DNA of 45,457 nt from Acidobacteriota bacterium (GTDB taxonomy: Bacteria > Acidobacteriota > Vicinamibacteria > Vicinamibacterales > UBA2999). The stretch's first letter is position 1. Every line of letters starts with the position of its first letter. The notes under the pieces are model-generated. The model did no database searches. It saw only the letters and a list, made by a program, of their open reading frames with translations, and was not told where the DNA came from. The position numbers were made by a program, and so were the translations under genes. This document shows positions 1 to 9,096 of the stretch, piece after piece. The stretch lies in assembly GCA_016184455.1 (NCBI GenBank), contig JACPCS010000117.1, positions 1 to 45,457 of the forward strand, given 5' to 3'.

Positions 1-2
1 AA

Positions 3-236
3 GAGGCGTATTTCATCCTGAGCGGCGAAGTCGAAGCGACGATGGACGGCGTGCGGTATGTGGCAGGGGCGGGCGACGTCCTGTGGACGGGTGTCGGCTG
101 CGTCCACGCGTTTGCCAACCGAGGGCGGGAGCCGGTACGCTGGCTCGAGACGTTTTCGCCGCAGCCCCCGTCGGAGAACGTCTTTCGCTTCATGGCCGAG
201 TGGGAGCAGCGCGCCAGGGAGCTGGAGGGACCATGA
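3..236 (+). CDS. cupin-domain protein, 3' part only
   Basis: Open from the left edge of the window, so the N-terminus is missing. The 77 visible residues form the second half of a small beta-barrel cupin: FILSGEVEATMDGV, then GDVLWTGVGCVHAFAN with the histidine of cupin motif 2, then a helical C-terminus. Such proteins bind a metal or a small carboxylate; the substrate cannot be told. Its TGA overlaps the ATG of the next gene (ATGA), so the two are probably translated together. Confidence 0.75.
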   Translation, partial: EAYFILSGEVEATMDGVRYVAGAGDVLWTGVGCVHAFANRGREPVRWLETFSPQPPSENVFRFMAEWEQRARELEGP

Positions 237-631
237 CACGCACGACGCTCGCCGTCCTCGTGATTGCGCTGGTCGCGTCCGCGACGCCCGGCCGCGCGCA
301 TCATTCGTTTGCGGCCACCTACGACGAAACCAGGACCGTCAAGATCGAAGGCAGGCTCGTGCAGTTCCTGTTCCGCAACCCGCACTCGTTCGTCCACGTG
401 ATGGCTCCCGATGAAAACGGCCAGGAGCAGCGGTGGGCGGTGGAATGGGGCGGCGCTGGCCAGCTCGCGGGTCAGGGGGTCACCCGCGAAAGCCTGAAAC
501 CCGGCGACATCGTCGTGGTCACCGGCAATCCCGCACGGAACGCGGCCGAGCACCGCATCCGGATGGCCACGCTGCGGCGTCCCTCGGACGGTTTCGGCTG
601 GGGCGTGAAACCAGGCGAGACCGTCGACTAG
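233..631 (+). CDS. DUF6152 family secreted protein
   Basis: 132 residues. An N-terminal signal peptide (about residues 1-22, ending near GRA) is followed by the HHSFAATYD motif typical of DUF6152, a small exported family of unknown function common in Acidobacteria and Proteobacteria. The rest looks like an OB-like beta fold (VKIEGRLVQFLFRNPHSFVHV, then GDIVVVTGNPARN). The ATG at 233 overlaps the upstream cupin stop, which fixes the start. The stop overlaps the convergent ankyrin gene stop by 4 bp. Function unknown. Confidence 0.8.
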   Translation: MTRTTLAVLVIALVASATPGRAHHSFAATYDETRTVKIEGRLVQFLFRNPHSFVHVMAPDENGQEQRWAVEWGGAGQLAGQGVTRESLKPGDIVVVTGNPARNAAEHRIRMATLRRPSDGFGWGVKPGETVD

Positions 632-2535
632 CGACGATCCGGCAGCGTCAACGCAATCGCCTGCGCCGCCCATGCGGTCCCGGCCGCAGAGATCCACTGG
701 TGCGGCCCGAACGGGAAGCCGCTCTCGAAATAGGGCTGGATCGGAAACGATCGCGTCCGCACCAGCCACGATCCATCCGGATACTGCGTGGTCAGCAGGA
801 ACCGGACGCCCTTCCGGTACGCATCGTCGGTCACACGAACGCCCGCTGCGTGCAACGCCACAAGAGAGAGCCCGGTGGCATACGCGTCGGGATCCAGCTG
901 CGGCAGCTGCGACCACCCGCCAGTGGCGGCCTGCCGCCTCAGGATGTCCTGAACAGCCGCCGTGCGCGCGGACTCGGGTGCCTTGGTCCACACCAATCCC
1001 ATGAGCCGCATCGCACGATCCTCGGCAGTAGGCGCGTCGGCCGTCAGCAGCCATCGCTGCGCCCGTTCGAGGGCGCGGTCGATCTGAGGTCTGCGGCCGG
1101 GAAGGGGATAGAGCGTCAGGCCGCGAACCGCGATCGCCGTGTGACTCACCGTACTGAACTCGATGGGCGGGCGGCTGGCGCCGTTGCTGATCCATGTGCC
1201 ATCCGGCATCTGCGTCGCCAGCAGCCAGTGCGTCATTGAGGCCGTTACCGTGTCGGCCGGATAGGCTTCCGCCGCCAGCGCCATCAGCCCGTACCCGGCC
1301 GTGAGCGCGACGCCTCCCGGGATGTTCGCGCGTCCCTGCATCGCCGGGCCTGCGGCCGGCCGCAGCACGGCGAGAATGTCGTCGAGATTCTCTCGGGCCA
1401 GGGCTTCGGGCACCGCGATGCCCGCGCGCCGAGCGAGCGCCGCGGCTTCAGCGGGTGCCGTGTTGTGGTGACAGGTGTAGCACCGACGCTGCTCGTACAT
1501 CGGCGGCGCCGACTTGAGCAGCAGCGCGACGCTGCGGCTCACCGCGAGTCGAGGATCGTCGGTCCCTGACGGAGGCGGAGGCAGCGGCTGTCGCCGCGGC
1601 CCGCGGCCGCGCGTGGCGCCGAACTTCTCGAGCACGGCGATCTTCGCCGTGTCTGCCCGGTAGATCGCCCAGTCCAGCGCTCGCTCGCCTTCCGTCGTCT
1701 CCGCGTTCGGATCGGCCCCTCGTTCGAGCAGCAGGCGAACCGTCTCGCTGCCCGCCCACTCTGACGAGGCCGCCCGCAGCAGGGGCGTGACGTTGTACGA
1801 CCCGCCCCGTGCGTTGACGTTCGCGCCCTGGTCGATCCACCGCTGGGTCACCGAGGGCGGATGCCAGTTCACCGCGCCGACCAGCGCATCCTCGAGCACC
1901 GGGAGACCGCGCGAGACCAGATAGTCGACAAGCGCGGGACGTGGCCGTCCGTACGCCGCGCGCAACGCGACGGCAGGGATCTGATCCTTCGGATCGAGAC
2001 CGCGGCCGACCAGATAGCGCACGACCTCGACATCGGCCGACTGCATGGCGATCGCCAGCGCGTTGAAGCCGGCACCGTCCCGGACGCGCAGGTCGGCGCC
2101 GCTGGCGAGCAGCAGGGCGAGCAGATCGACCGTCCCCGGATAGCCGGCGGCGATGAGCAGCGGTGTGCGCCCGAGGTTGGACGACCGCGTGTTGAGGTTC
2201 GCGCCGTGCTGGATGAGGAGGCGCGCCTTCGCGATGTCGGGGATCGCCCACATCAGCGGTGTGGCGCCGCCGCCATCGGCCCGGTTCGGATCCGCGCCTC
2301 GCTTCAGCAGCAGCTCGACGCAGGCCACATCGGCAAAGAGCGTGGCAAGCATCAGGGCTGGAGCGCCCTCGGGGTCGGCGATGTTGGGGTTGATGCCGCT
2401 GTCAAGCGCTCGCGAGACTGCGGCCGTGTCGCCGCGCTGGATCGCCTGCATCAGCGACTGCTGTGTGTCAGTCGTCTGACCGGCAACGGAAACGGCCACC
2501 AGCACGCCCGCTCCGAGCAGCCACGGGAATTTCAT
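628..2535 (-). CDS. secreted ankyrin-repeat / CxxCH / terpene-cyclase-fold protein
   Basis: 635 residues with a signal peptide (about 1-20, cut near VAGQ). Residues 25-305 are ankyrin repeats (for example ELLLKRGADPNRADGGGATP). A haem-binding motif CYTCH stands at about 352-356. Residues 400-630 hold repeats of the prenyltransferase/squalene-cyclase alpha-toroid type (QMPDGTWISNG, TQYPDGSWLV). The haem site implies export and cytochrome c maturation. A strong AGGAGG lies just upstream of the ATG. The combination resembles secreted acidobacterial and planctomycete proteins annotated only by domain; no enzymatic role can be assigned. It is transcribed after the MFS gene, 33 bp away. Confidence 0.8.
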   Translation of the reverse strand: MKFPWLLGAGVLVAVSVAGQTTDTQQSLMQAIQRGDTAAVSRALDSGINPNIADPEGAPALMLATLFADVACVELLLKRGADPNRADGGGATPLMWAIPDIAKARLLIQHGANLNTRSSNLGRTPLLIAAGYPGTVDLLALLLASGADLRVRDGAGFNALAIAMQSADVEVVRYLVGRGLDPKDQIPAVALRAAYGRPRPALVDYLVSRGLPVLEDALVGAVNWHPPSVTQRWIDQGANVNARGGSYNVTPLLRAASSEWAGSETVRLLLERGADPNAETTEGERALDWAIYRADTAKIAVLEKFGATRGRGPRRQPLPPPPSGTDDPRLAVSRSVALLLKSAPPMYEQRRCYTCHHNTAPAEAAALARRAGIAVPEALARENLDDILAVLRPAAGPAMQGRANIPGGVALTAGYGLMALAAEAYPADTVTASMTHWLLATQMPDGTWISNGASRPPIEFSTVSHTAIAVRGLTLYPLPGRRPQIDRALERAQRWLLTADAPTAEDRAMRLMGLVWTKAPESARTAAVQDILRRQAATGGWSQLPQLDPDAYATGLSLVALHAAGVRVTDDAYRKGVRFLLTTQYPDGSWLVRTRSFPIQPYFESGFPFGPHQWISAAGTAWAAQAIALTLPDRR

Positions 2536-2568
2536 CGCTCCTCCTTCGGGGCAGTCTCACCACACGCT

Positions 2569-3876
2569 CTACGAGACGACGCTTTTTTCCGGGTCGATGA
2601 GAAAGATCCAGATGAGCGCGCCGGCGGCGAGCACGGCCGCGCTCACCAGGAACGGCACGACCCAGTAGCCGCGGCCGAAGAGCGTGCCGTAGACGATCGG
2701 CGTGAGCGAGGCGGCAAGCGACCCGGACATGTTCATCACGCCGGTGACGGTGCCGCTGAACCGCCCGCCGACGTCCATCGGCACCGCCCACGCGGGACCG
2801 ATCACCCACTCGAGGAAGAAGAACGACGCGGCCAGGCACAGGATCGACGCGGTCGCACCGCCGACCAGCGCGGCCGGGATCAGGAACGCGCCCGCGAGAA
2901 AGAATCCCGGTGCGGCGACGAGACGCCGGGCGCGCCGTGCATTGCCGGTCCGCTTGAGAATCATGTCGGAGAGCCATCCACCCACGACGTCACCCGCCAT
3001 GCCGGCGAGGAGCGGAATGGAGCCGATGAGGCCGAGTGCCGTGATCGACAGACCGCGATACTCGCGCAGATAGGTCGGATACCACGTCAGGTAGAAGTTC
3101 GTGCCGAAGAAGAAGCAGCCGTAGCCGAGCGCGATGTACCACATGTTCGGCGACGTCAGAATCTGCCGCCACGGCGTGGCCGGCCGCTCGAGGCTGAGCG
3201 CCTTGATGCTGCCGTCGGCGTTCACGCCGCGAATCTCGGCGAGCTCGGCGCGATTGACGAGCGGATGGTCCTCGGGCCGCTCGCGATAGGACCACCAGAA
3301 GAGCGCCACCCAGAACAGGCCGATCGCGCCGAAGACGTAGAACATCACGCGCCAGCCGTAGGCAAGGAGCAGCGCGCCGGCGGTGAGCGGGATGATGGCG
3401 ACCGCGAACCGGCTGAAGAAGTGCGTGATCCCCTGGATGCGCCCGCGCTCGGATGGGGCGAACCAGAGCTGCATGCCGCGGCTCGCCACCGGGAAGGCGC
3501 CCGCTTCGCCGAGTCCGAGGAACAGGCGAGCGGAGAGGAGCGTCCCGAAGCCGGTGGCCGCCCCGGTGAGAAACGCCGATGCTGACGTCCACGTGATCAG
3601 GACGTTCAGCACCTTCTTGGGGCCGAACCGATCGCCGAGCCAGCCGACCGGCACCTGGCCGATCGCGTACGTCCAGGTGAACGCCGCGAGCACGAGTCCC
3701 ATCTGTCCGAGCGTCAGGCCGAGCGTGTCGCGGATCTCGGGCTGCGCGACCGAGATGATGCCCCGATCGAGATAGCAGATCAGATACATGAGGCTGAACA
3801 GGACGAGCATCCACCACCGCGTCCGAGTCGCGGCAATGGAAGCGGTGCCAACGCCCTGCACAGCCTGCACGGTCAC
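2569..3876 (-). CDS. MFS transporter, anion:cation symporter (ACS)-like
   Basis: 435 residues with about 12 hydrophobic segments. The first helix contains YLDRG, as in the ACS family that takes up hexuronates, glucarate or other organic anions. The loop between helices 2 and 3 has the MFS motif A (GWLGDRFGPKK, residues 78-88). The start is GTG at 3876; no better ATG precedes the first helix. It lies 24 bp downstream of the Gfo/Idh oxidoreductase on the same strand, which suggests uptake and oxidation of a sugar-like substrate. The substrate is not determined. Confidence 0.85.
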   Translation of the reverse strand: MTVQAVQGVGTASIAATRTRWWMLVLFSLMYLICYLDRGIISVAQPEIRDTLGLTLGQMGLVLAAFTWTYAIGQVPVGWLGDRFGPKKVLNVLITWTSASAFLTGAATGFGTLLSARLFLGLGEAGAFPVASRGMQLWFAPSERGRIQGITHFFSRFAVAIIPLTAGALLLAYGWRVMFYVFGAIGLFWVALFWWSYRERPEDHPLVNRAELAEIRGVNADGSIKALSLERPATPWRQILTSPNMWYIALGYGCFFFGTNFYLTWYPTYLREYRGLSITALGLIGSIPLLAGMAGDVVGGWLSDMILKRTGNARRARRLVAAPGFFLAGAFLIPAALVGGATASILCLAASFFFLEWVIGPAWAVPMDVGGRFSGTVTGVMNMSGSLAASLTPIVYGTLFGRGYWVVPFLVSAAVLAAGALIWIFLIDPEKSVVS

Positions 3877-3900
3877 AGCGACCTCCGGCGGCTTCGTGCG

Positions 3901-4965
3901 TCAGGCCGTCGCGAGCGCGGGTGCTCCGGCGCGCGCGAGCGTAACCGGCTGGTTCGTTTCGACCGACTGATCGGCAGCCTTGTACACCTGCATCACCAGA
4001 CGGGCGTGCTCGGGGGTGACGAGCGGCTGCCGCCCCATCGCGACGCATTCGAGGAAGTGCAGCGTCTCGGCCTCCATGGGCCCGGCGTAGACGTGGTTCA
4101 CCTTCTCGCCCGGCATCGATGAAATGGGAAAGCGGATGCCGTCCTTCATCGACGTGACGTAGACGTCACGATGCGTGTCGTCGACCATCACGGCGCCCTC
4201 GGTCCCGACGAACTCGATCCACGTCGAGGCGAAATTCGGATAGGCGGGCGGCAGCACCCACCCGGCCCCGATCGTGAACGCGGTCCCGTCGTCCATCGTG
4301 ACGATGATCCAGACGCAGTCGGGCGCGTTGTACTGCGCCTTCATGATCTTGGCGACTTCCTGCGCGTACACGCGGACCGGCCGGCGCGGGGCGAGGCACC
4401 AGAGCACGAAGTCGATGTCGTGCGTCGCCTCCATGGCGGCCGGCGAGAGCTTCACCCGTCCGCTGATCTTCTTGCCGAGGTTCCGCGTGATGTGGCGGCT
4501 GACCAGCGCGCTGACCGGCTCGCCGATCGTGCCGTCTTCGATGGAGCGCTTCACGTAGGCGAACTTCGGGTTGAACCGCTGCGAGTAGCCGATCGTGAAC
4601 GCCCGCTTGTTCTCGCGCGACAGCGCGATGAGCTCGTCGGCCTCAGAAAGCTCGATCGCAATCGGCTTCTCGAGCAGCACGTGCTTGCCGGCGAGCAGAC
4701 TCTCCTTCGCGATCGGATAGTGCGTGCCCTCGGGCGTGGTCGAGATCATCACGGCGTCGATCGACGGGTCCTCGACCAGCCGCCGGTAGTCGGTGGTCGC
4801 CGTGACGGGGTTCGTCATCGCCGCCACTTCGCGAAGGCGTTCTTCCCTGATCTCCGCGATGTGGAGGTCCTTCACCCACGGGCTCGACGCGCACGCCACG
4901 GCGCGAATCCCGCCGCACCAGCCCGTGCCGAGCACGGCGACGTTGATCTGTCTCGTTTGCTGCAT
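3901..4965 (-). CDS. Gfo/Idh/MocA family oxidoreductase
   Basis: 354 residues, the usual family length. The N-terminal Rossmann fold has VLGTGWCGG (residues 11-19) for NAD(P) and the family EKPIA motif at 99-103, with Lys100 expected in catalysis. The second half (DIDFVLWCLAP and beyond) is the alpha/beta substrate domain. It would oxidise or reduce a sugar or inositol-like compound. GAGGA precedes the ATG. It leads a short minus-strand operon with the MFS gene. Confidence 0.9.
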   Translation of the reverse strand: MQQTRQINVAVLGTGWCGGIRAVACASSPWVKDLHIAEIREERLREVAAMTNPVTATTDYRRLVEDPSIDAVMISTTPEGTHYPIAKESLLAGKHVLLEKPIAIELSEADELIALSRENKRAFTIGYSQRFNPKFAYVKRSIEDGTIGEPVSALVSRHITRNLGKKISGRVKLSPAAMEATHDIDFVLWCLAPRRPVRVYAQEVAKIMKAQYNAPDCVWIIVTMDDGTAFTIGAGWVLPPAYPNFASTWIEFVGTEGAVMVDDTHRDVYVTSMKDGIRFPISSMPGEKVNHVYAGPMEAETLHFLECVAMGRQPLVTPEHARLVMQVYKAADQSVETNQPVTLARAGAPALATA

Positions 4966-5010
4966 GGAGTCCTCGCTTGCCGGGTCTGCGGCCGCTCGAT
5001 GATGCCGCCC

Positions 5011-5079
5011 GCGAGACCCGGCCTACTTGCTCGTCTGGCGGCCCGATCATACTGCCGCGAGACCCGGCCTACGTGCCCG
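5011..5079. repeat. direct repeat pair GCGAGACCCGGCCTAC
   Basis: Two near-identical 23-bp copies, 5011-5033 and 5057-5079, each reading GCGAGACCCGGCCTAC then TTGCTCG or GTGCCCG. A partial inverted copy (GCCGGGTCTGCGG) lies at 4979-4991. The second copy contains the stop codon of the cytochrome c gene. No gene lies in 4966-5068. Confidence 0.75.
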
Positions 5080-5647
5080 CCGGCGGAAGCGGATCCGGCA
5101 CGCGGTTGGCGACGGCCGGAACCGTTCTCAGGTACGCGAAGATCGCGCGGAGATCGGCGTCGGTGAGCTTCGCGTACATCCGCCACGGCATCGGAGGCAG
5201 CAGGTCGCGGCCGACCCCTGACTTCTTGCCGTTGCGGATCGACGCGATGAAGGTCTGCTCCGTCCAGGCGCCGATCCCCGTGACGCGATCGGGCGTGAGA
5301 TTCGAGGTGAACGAGACGCCCCAGGGCCCCGCCCATGCCGTGTTGGTCTCGTTGATCGCGACGATCCATCCGCCCTGGAGCGGAAGCCGCGGCGGCGCAG
5401 CGACCCGAACGTTCTGTGGGTGGCCCGACAGCATGCGCGTCGTGTCGGGCTCCCCTTTGGGTGTGAACGGCGTGTGGCAGCCGTTGCAGTCCTGGACGGT
5501 GACGAGATACCGGCCGCGTTCCACCGTGCTCTCCACCCCACCGCGCACACTCCGCGCGGTGGGGGCCCCGGGCTGGGCCGCCATCCCGGCGGCCGATCCC
5601 AGAAGGGCTCCGGCGAGCACTGCTGCCATGACGACCAGAGACCGCAT
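5069..5647 (-). CDS. monohaem cytochrome c, secreted
   Basis: 192 residues. A signal peptide (about 1-24) precedes one haem site CNGCH (near residue 54) and a likely methionine axial ligand in PPMPW. This is a class I c-type fold similar to small cytochromes that serve periplasmic dehydrogenases or oxidases. Residues 28-38 (APTARSVRGGV) are encoded by a 29-bp palindromic repeat that recurs elsewhere in the window, inserted between signal peptide and domain. The stop codon lies inside another repeat. Its electron partner is unknown. Confidence 0.85.
   Translation of the reverse strand: MRSLVVMAAVLAGALLGSAAGMAAQPGAPTARSVRGGVESTVERGRYLVTVQDCNGCHTPFTPKGEPDTTRMLSGHPQNVRVAAPPRLPLQGGWIVAINETNTAWAGPWGVSFTSNLTPDRVTGIGAWTEQTFIASIRNGKKSGVGRDLLPPMPWRMYAKLTDADLRAIFAYLRTVPAVANRVPDPLPPAGT
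5536..5564. repeat. 29-bp palindrome CCCCACCGCGC, in frame
   Basis: Perfect 11-bp stem CCCCACCGCGC / GCGCGGTGGGG around a 7-nt loop, inside the cytochrome c coding region. Same-family copies are at 10292-10320, 20790-20813 (shorter loop), 33024-33052 and 43427-43450 (diverged). Confidence 0.9.
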
Positions 5648-5660
5648 GCCTCCCCCCGCG

Positions 5661-6512
5661 CTATTTGAGTCCGGCGCCGGTGCCCGGGCGGAACGCGCCC
5701 GCCGCGCCGTACTGGTTGTCCTCGTTGCAGATGAACTCGAGCAGATCGCCGACGCCGGTCTGCCGGTCCGGCCGGAGCAGCCGGGCCGTGAACTGCAGAT
5801 TCACCGGCCGCGCGAGCGCGCCCGGATCGTCGAGCGTGGCGTGGTTGACGAGCGTCCCATAGTTCACGCGCGTGTAGCGCTCGATGATGTGCAGCTGCTC
5901 GGTATGCGGCGTGCCGCGGCGGTCGAACCAGAACTTGTCGTTGAACCCGACGGTGTCGATGACGAGCGTGTCGCCGTCCCACCGGCCGATGGCATGCCCC
6001 CTCCACGTCGGCACCGGATCCGCAGGATGCGGCCGGCCGTCCATGTACACGACCCGATGAGCGCCCGCATCGCCGAGCTCGTGGAGGATGTAGATGTGCG
6101 AGAGCCCCTTCGGCGTGTACGACATCGCGAACTTCCACGGGTAGGGGTTCGTCCGCAGCACGCCGATCGGCAGACAGGCGGTGTACGGATCGTCCTGCGA
6201 TTGCCGCCGGTCGCGCAGCTGCCGCGCCCACGGGAGCAGCGGCAGCTCGCCCGGCTTCAGGCCGCCGTCGCGCTCGATGTCGGCGACGGTCCCGCCGCCG
6301 ACCCACGGACCGGTCAGATCGACCGTTCCGTCGGGCAGGCGTGGGATCGGATGCGCGTCGACTTCGCTGTCGGCGATGACGGGGCTGCCCGGGTTGATGA
6401 AGGCCACGCCCCCTTCGATCGTGAGGCTGCGCGGATTGCCCTGCGCCCGCACATGCCCGCCGCCGGCGAGCGCCAGCGCGCAGCACACGGCGAGTGCGGC
6501 GGGCCTCCTCAC
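5661..6512 (-). CDS. secreted protein of a large acidobacterial family, function unknown
   Basis: 283 residues with a signal peptide (about 1-23). Landmarks are LPDGTVDLTGPW, NPYPWKF, YMDGRPHP, PTWRGHAIGRWDGDTLVID and GFNDKFWFDRRGTPHTEQL. I know this combination from many uncharacterised acidobacterial proteins, often near DUF6152 proteins. The GTG start overlaps the rplI stop (GTGA), so it is probably read through from the ribosomal operon. No catalytic role can be proposed. Confidence 0.75.
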   Translation of the reverse strand: MRRPAALAVCCALALAGGGHVRAQGNPRSLTIEGGVAFINPGSPVIADSEVDAHPIPRLPDGTVDLTGPWVGGGTVADIERDGGLKPGELPLLPWARQLRDRRQSQDDPYTACLPIGVLRTNPYPWKFAMSYTPKGLSHIYILHELGDAGAHRVVYMDGRPHPADPVPTWRGHAIGRWDGDTLVIDTVGFNDKFWFDRRGTPHTEQLHIIERYTRVNYGTLVNHATLDDPGALARPVNLQFTARLLRPDRQTGVGDLLEFICNEDNQYGAAGAFRPGTGAGLK

Positions 6513-6970
6513 GCCGGCTGTTCGCCGCCTTCCCTGACCACGTGCACCTTGAGCGGCACGGTGACCTCGCGGTGCAGCTTCAGCGGCACGTCGTGCTCGC
6601 CGAGCGTCTTGAGCGGCTCGGGCAGGATGATCTTCCGCCGGTCGATCTCGAACCCCTTCTCCTTGAGGAAGTCGGTGATGTCGGCCGCGGTGACCGAGCC
6701 GTAGAGCTGCTCGGTTTCCCCGACGCGCCTCGCGATCGTGATGTCGACGGTCGCCAGCCGCGCCGCGATCGCCTCGGCCTGCGCCTTGTCCTGCGCCTCG
6801 CGCGACTCGAGGATCTTGCGCTCGCGCTCGACGTGCCGCTTGTTGCTCTCGGTCGCCGGCAGCGCCAGCTTCCGGGGCAGCAGGTAGTTGCGGGCGTAGC
6901 CGTCGGCGACCTTCACGATCTCGCCGCGGCGGCCCAGGTTGTCGACGTGCTCTCTGAGGATCACTTCCAT
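6509..6970 (-). CDS. rplI: 50S ribosomal protein bL9
   Basis: 153 residues, normal length. The N-terminal domain starts MEVILREHVDNLGRRGEIVK and continues with GYARNYLLPRKLA, the rRNA-binding signature. A connecting helix and C-terminal domain follow. It binds domain V of 23S rRNA near the L1 stalk. It lies 4 bp downstream of rpsR, giving the standard rpsF-rpsR-rplI order without ssb. Confidence 0.97.
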   Translation of the reverse strand: MEVILREHVDNLGRRGEIVKVADGYARNYLLPRKLALPATESNKRHVERERKILESREAQDKAQAEAIAARLATVDITIARRVGETEQLYGSVTAADITDFLKEKGFEIDRRKIILPEPLKTLGEHDVPLKLHREVTVPLKVHVVREGGEQPA

Positions 6971-6974
6971 GACG

Positions 6975-7274
6975 TCACTCGCTCGTATACGGGATCAACG
7001 CGATCTGGCGCGCGCGCATGATCGCGATCCGCAGCTTCCGCTGGTGCAGCGCGCAGGTGCCGGAGATGCGGCGCGGCAGGATCTTGGCCCGCTCCGGCAC
7101 GAACGGCATCAGGAGCTTGGTGTCCTTGTAGTTGATGTCGTCGATCTTTTCCGAGCAGAACTTGCAGATCTTCCGGCGGCGGAACATCGGCCGGCGCTGC
7201 TGGCCGTCGCCCTTCCCCTGTCCCGCGGCGCCGCGTCCACGCGCGCCGCCGCCCGTACGCTTCCTCCCGTTCAT
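6975..7274 (-). CDS. rpsR: 30S ribosomal protein bS18
   Basis: 99 residues. A basic, glycine-rich N-terminal extension of about 28 residues precedes the S18 core ([12 protein letters not shown]). CKFC plus a later CALH keep the likely zinc ligands of the C+ form. S18 pairs with S6 on the 30S platform. Its ATG overlaps the rpsF stop (ATGA). Confidence 0.97.
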   Translation of the reverse strand: MNGRKRTGGGARGRGAAGQGKGDGQQRRPMFRRRKICKFCSEKIDDINYKDTKLLMPFVPERAKILPRRISGTCALHQRKLRIAIMRARQIALIPYTSE

Positions 7275-7723
7275 CGCAGATCCTCCGCCATGTCGAACCG
7301 ATCGTCGCGGTCGTCCTCGAACTCGGCCCGCTGGCCTTCACCCGGCTGCCGGTCCGGCGGCAGCCCGCGCGCCACCCGGCGCCGCCGCGACGACTCGGTG
7401 CGCTTCGTGCGCTTCCCCTCGGCCACGTGCTCGGCCTCGTCGACCCGGACGATCAGCTGCCGGATGACCGTGTCGTACACCTTCAGCCGCCGATCGATTT
7501 CCTTCATCAGCTCTCCCGAGCCGTTGATGACGTCGAGCACGTAGAGGCCTTCCTTGTGGCGACCGATTACGTAGGCGAGCTTGCGGCGGCCCCAGTTCTC
7601 GGTCTTCTCGAGCTGGCCGCCCATCCGCTGCACGACGGCTTCGACCTGCCCGTGCAGCTCCGCGACCTGCTCTTCGGTCGCGTCGGGCGAGACAATGTAG
7701 ACGAGTTCGTACTTCCGGTTCAT
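7271..7723 (-). CDS. rpsF: 30S ribosomal protein bS6
   Basis: 150 residues. The N-terminal 95 are typical S6 ([15 protein letters not shown], then GRRKLAYVI). The last 50 or so are a charged, low-complexity tail ([14 protein letters not shown] onward) longer than in most S6 proteins. First gene of the rpsF-rpsR-rplI set. A half palindrome occupies much of the short gap to pth. Confidence 0.97.
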   Translation of the reverse strand: MNRKYELVYIVSPDATEEQVAELHGQVEAVVQRMGGQLEKTENWGRRKLAYVIGRHKEGLYVLDVINGSGELMKEIDRRLKVYDTVIRQLIVRVDEAEHVAEGKRTKRTESSRRRRVARGLPPDRQPGEGQRAEFEDDRDDRFDMAEDLR

Positions 7724-7745
7724 GGGTCTCCTTCTGGACTAACGG

Positions 7746-7782
7746 CCCTTCGACTCGGCGCTGCGCGCTCTCGCTCAGGGCA
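7746..7782. repeat. CCCTTCGAC palindrome-family element (partial)
   Basis: Between pth and rpsF: CCCTTCGACTCGGCG, then a CTCGCTCAGGGC arm. It is one degenerate copy of the family described at 33821, 40988, 42149 and 43995. Confidence 0.6.
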
Positions 7783-7787
7783 AGGAG

Positions 7788-8369
7788 TCAGTCGGTTGCT
7801 TCCGGACCCGTGGCGTCCGGGTTGTACGTGTTCATCACCTTCTCGATGCCCTCCACGATGAACATCTCAGCGGCGTCGGCCGCCCGGGTGATGACCTCGT
7901 CGAGCACGGCCCGTTCGGCCGGCTCGAACGTCGCGAGCACATAATCGGCGAGATCGCGGCGGCGGTCGCCGCGCCCGACGCCGATGCGCAGCCGCGCAAG
8001 ACTGGTCGTTCCCAGCTGCTGCACAACCGATTTCAATCCGTTGTGCGTCCCGCCCGACCCGCGGGCCCTCGCCCGCACCCGGCCAAGCGGCAAATCCACG
8101 TCGTCGACGATCACGAGCAGATCGTCGGTCGCGATGTTGCGGTAGTTGACGAACTCCGCGACGGCACACCCGCTCAGATTCATGAACGTCTTCGGCTTCG
8201 CCAGGAGGAACTCCGACGAGCCGAACTTCTTGGCGAAGACGACCTGGCCCTCGTTGCGCCAGTGGAGGTCGTGCCGCCGCGCCACCTCGTCGACCACCAT
8301 GAATCCGACATTGTGGCGCGTGTCCTCGTACTCGCGCCCGGGATTCCCGAGGCCGACGATCACCTTCAC
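7788..8369 (-). CDS. pth: peptidyl-tRNA hydrolase
   Basis: 193 residues, normal for the family. It has GLGNPGREYEDTRHNVGF with the catalytic histidine, FMNLSG, IVDDVDLPLG with the catalytic aspartate, and GGTHNGLKS. It frees tRNA from peptidyl-tRNA that drops off the ribosome. The GTG at 8369 overlaps the rplY stop (GTGA), which decides the start; the longer upstream frame is rplY read out of frame. Confidence 0.95.
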   Translation of the reverse strand: MKVIVGLGNPGREYEDTRHNVGFMVVDEVARRHDLHWRNEGQVVFAKKFGSSEFLLAKPKTFMNLSGCAVAEFVNYRNIATDDLLVIVDDVDLPLGRVRARARGSGGTHNGLKSVVQQLGTTSLARLRIGVGRGDRRRDLADYVLATFEPAERAVLDEVITRAADAAEMFIVEGIEKVMNTYNPDATGPEATD

Positions 8370-9067
8370 TTCTTCGGCGCTTCCTCGCCTTCCTTCTCCA
8401 CCTTGCCCTTCTTGATCACCTCGGGCTCGGCCGGCGCCGCGGGGGCCGGTGCAGCGGCCGCGGCCGCCTCGCCCTCCGCCGCCGCCGGCGCCTCCTCGGC
8501 CTTCGGCAGCACGACGTGGACGAGCATCGTGTCGGGCTCGTTCAGCAGCTTCCACGTCGGGTTCGCCGGCACGTCGCGGACCCGGATCGCCTGGTGCAGC
8601 ATCAGCTCCGTCACGTCGACGTCGATGTGCTCCGGGATCTCGGCCGGCAGGCACTGCACCTGCAGCTCGCGCGTCACGAAGTCGAGCAGGCCGCCCTGCT
8701 GTTTGACGCCCTTCGCCTCGCCCTTGATCGCGACCGGCACCGTGACGGTGATCGCGCGGTCCATGGCGAGCTGGTAGAAGTCGGCGTGCAGGAGCTGGTG
8801 CGTGACCGGATCGAGCTGGTACTCCTTGACCATGACCCGCGACTCGGTGCCGTCGAGCTTCAAGGTGATCAGCGTGTTGGCGCCCGCCTCCGAATGGAGG
8901 ATCCGCAGCACCTCCGTCGGGTCGACCGCCACAGGCACACCCATCGGCTGCTTGTCGTCCTTCACCGCGCCGTAGACCACGGCCGGGATGCGGCCCGCCG
9001 CGCGCAGCCGGCGCGCTTCATTTTTTCCCCGGCCTTCTCTCTTGACGACGTCCAGCGTAGCTTCCAT
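8366..9067 (-). CDS. rplY: 50S ribosomal protein bL25, CTC type
   Basis: 233 residues. The N-terminal L25 domain (residues 1-95, RRLRAAGRIPAVVYG) binds 5S rRNA. The TL5/CTC C-terminal domain follows (LPAEIPEHIDVDVT). The tail is alanine-rich and acidic. The ATG at 9067 is supported by the conserved start; the frame further upstream overlaps prs and is ignored. The rplY-pth pair is a common bacterial arrangement. Confidence 0.95.
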   Translation of the reverse strand: MEATLDVVKREGRGKNEARRLRAAGRIPAVVYGAVKDDKQPMGVPVAVDPTEVLRILHSEAGANTLITLKLDGTESRVMVKEYQLDPVTHQLLHADFYQLAMDRAITVTVPVAIKGEAKGVKQQGGLLDFVTRELQVQCLPAEIPEHIDVDVTELMLHQAIRVRDVPANPTWKLLNEPDTMLVHVVLPKAEEAPAAAEGEAAAAAAPAPAAPAEPEVIKKGKVEKEGEEAPKK

Positions 9068-9096
9068 ATCTCGCTTCTTCCTACCGTTCACGACGT

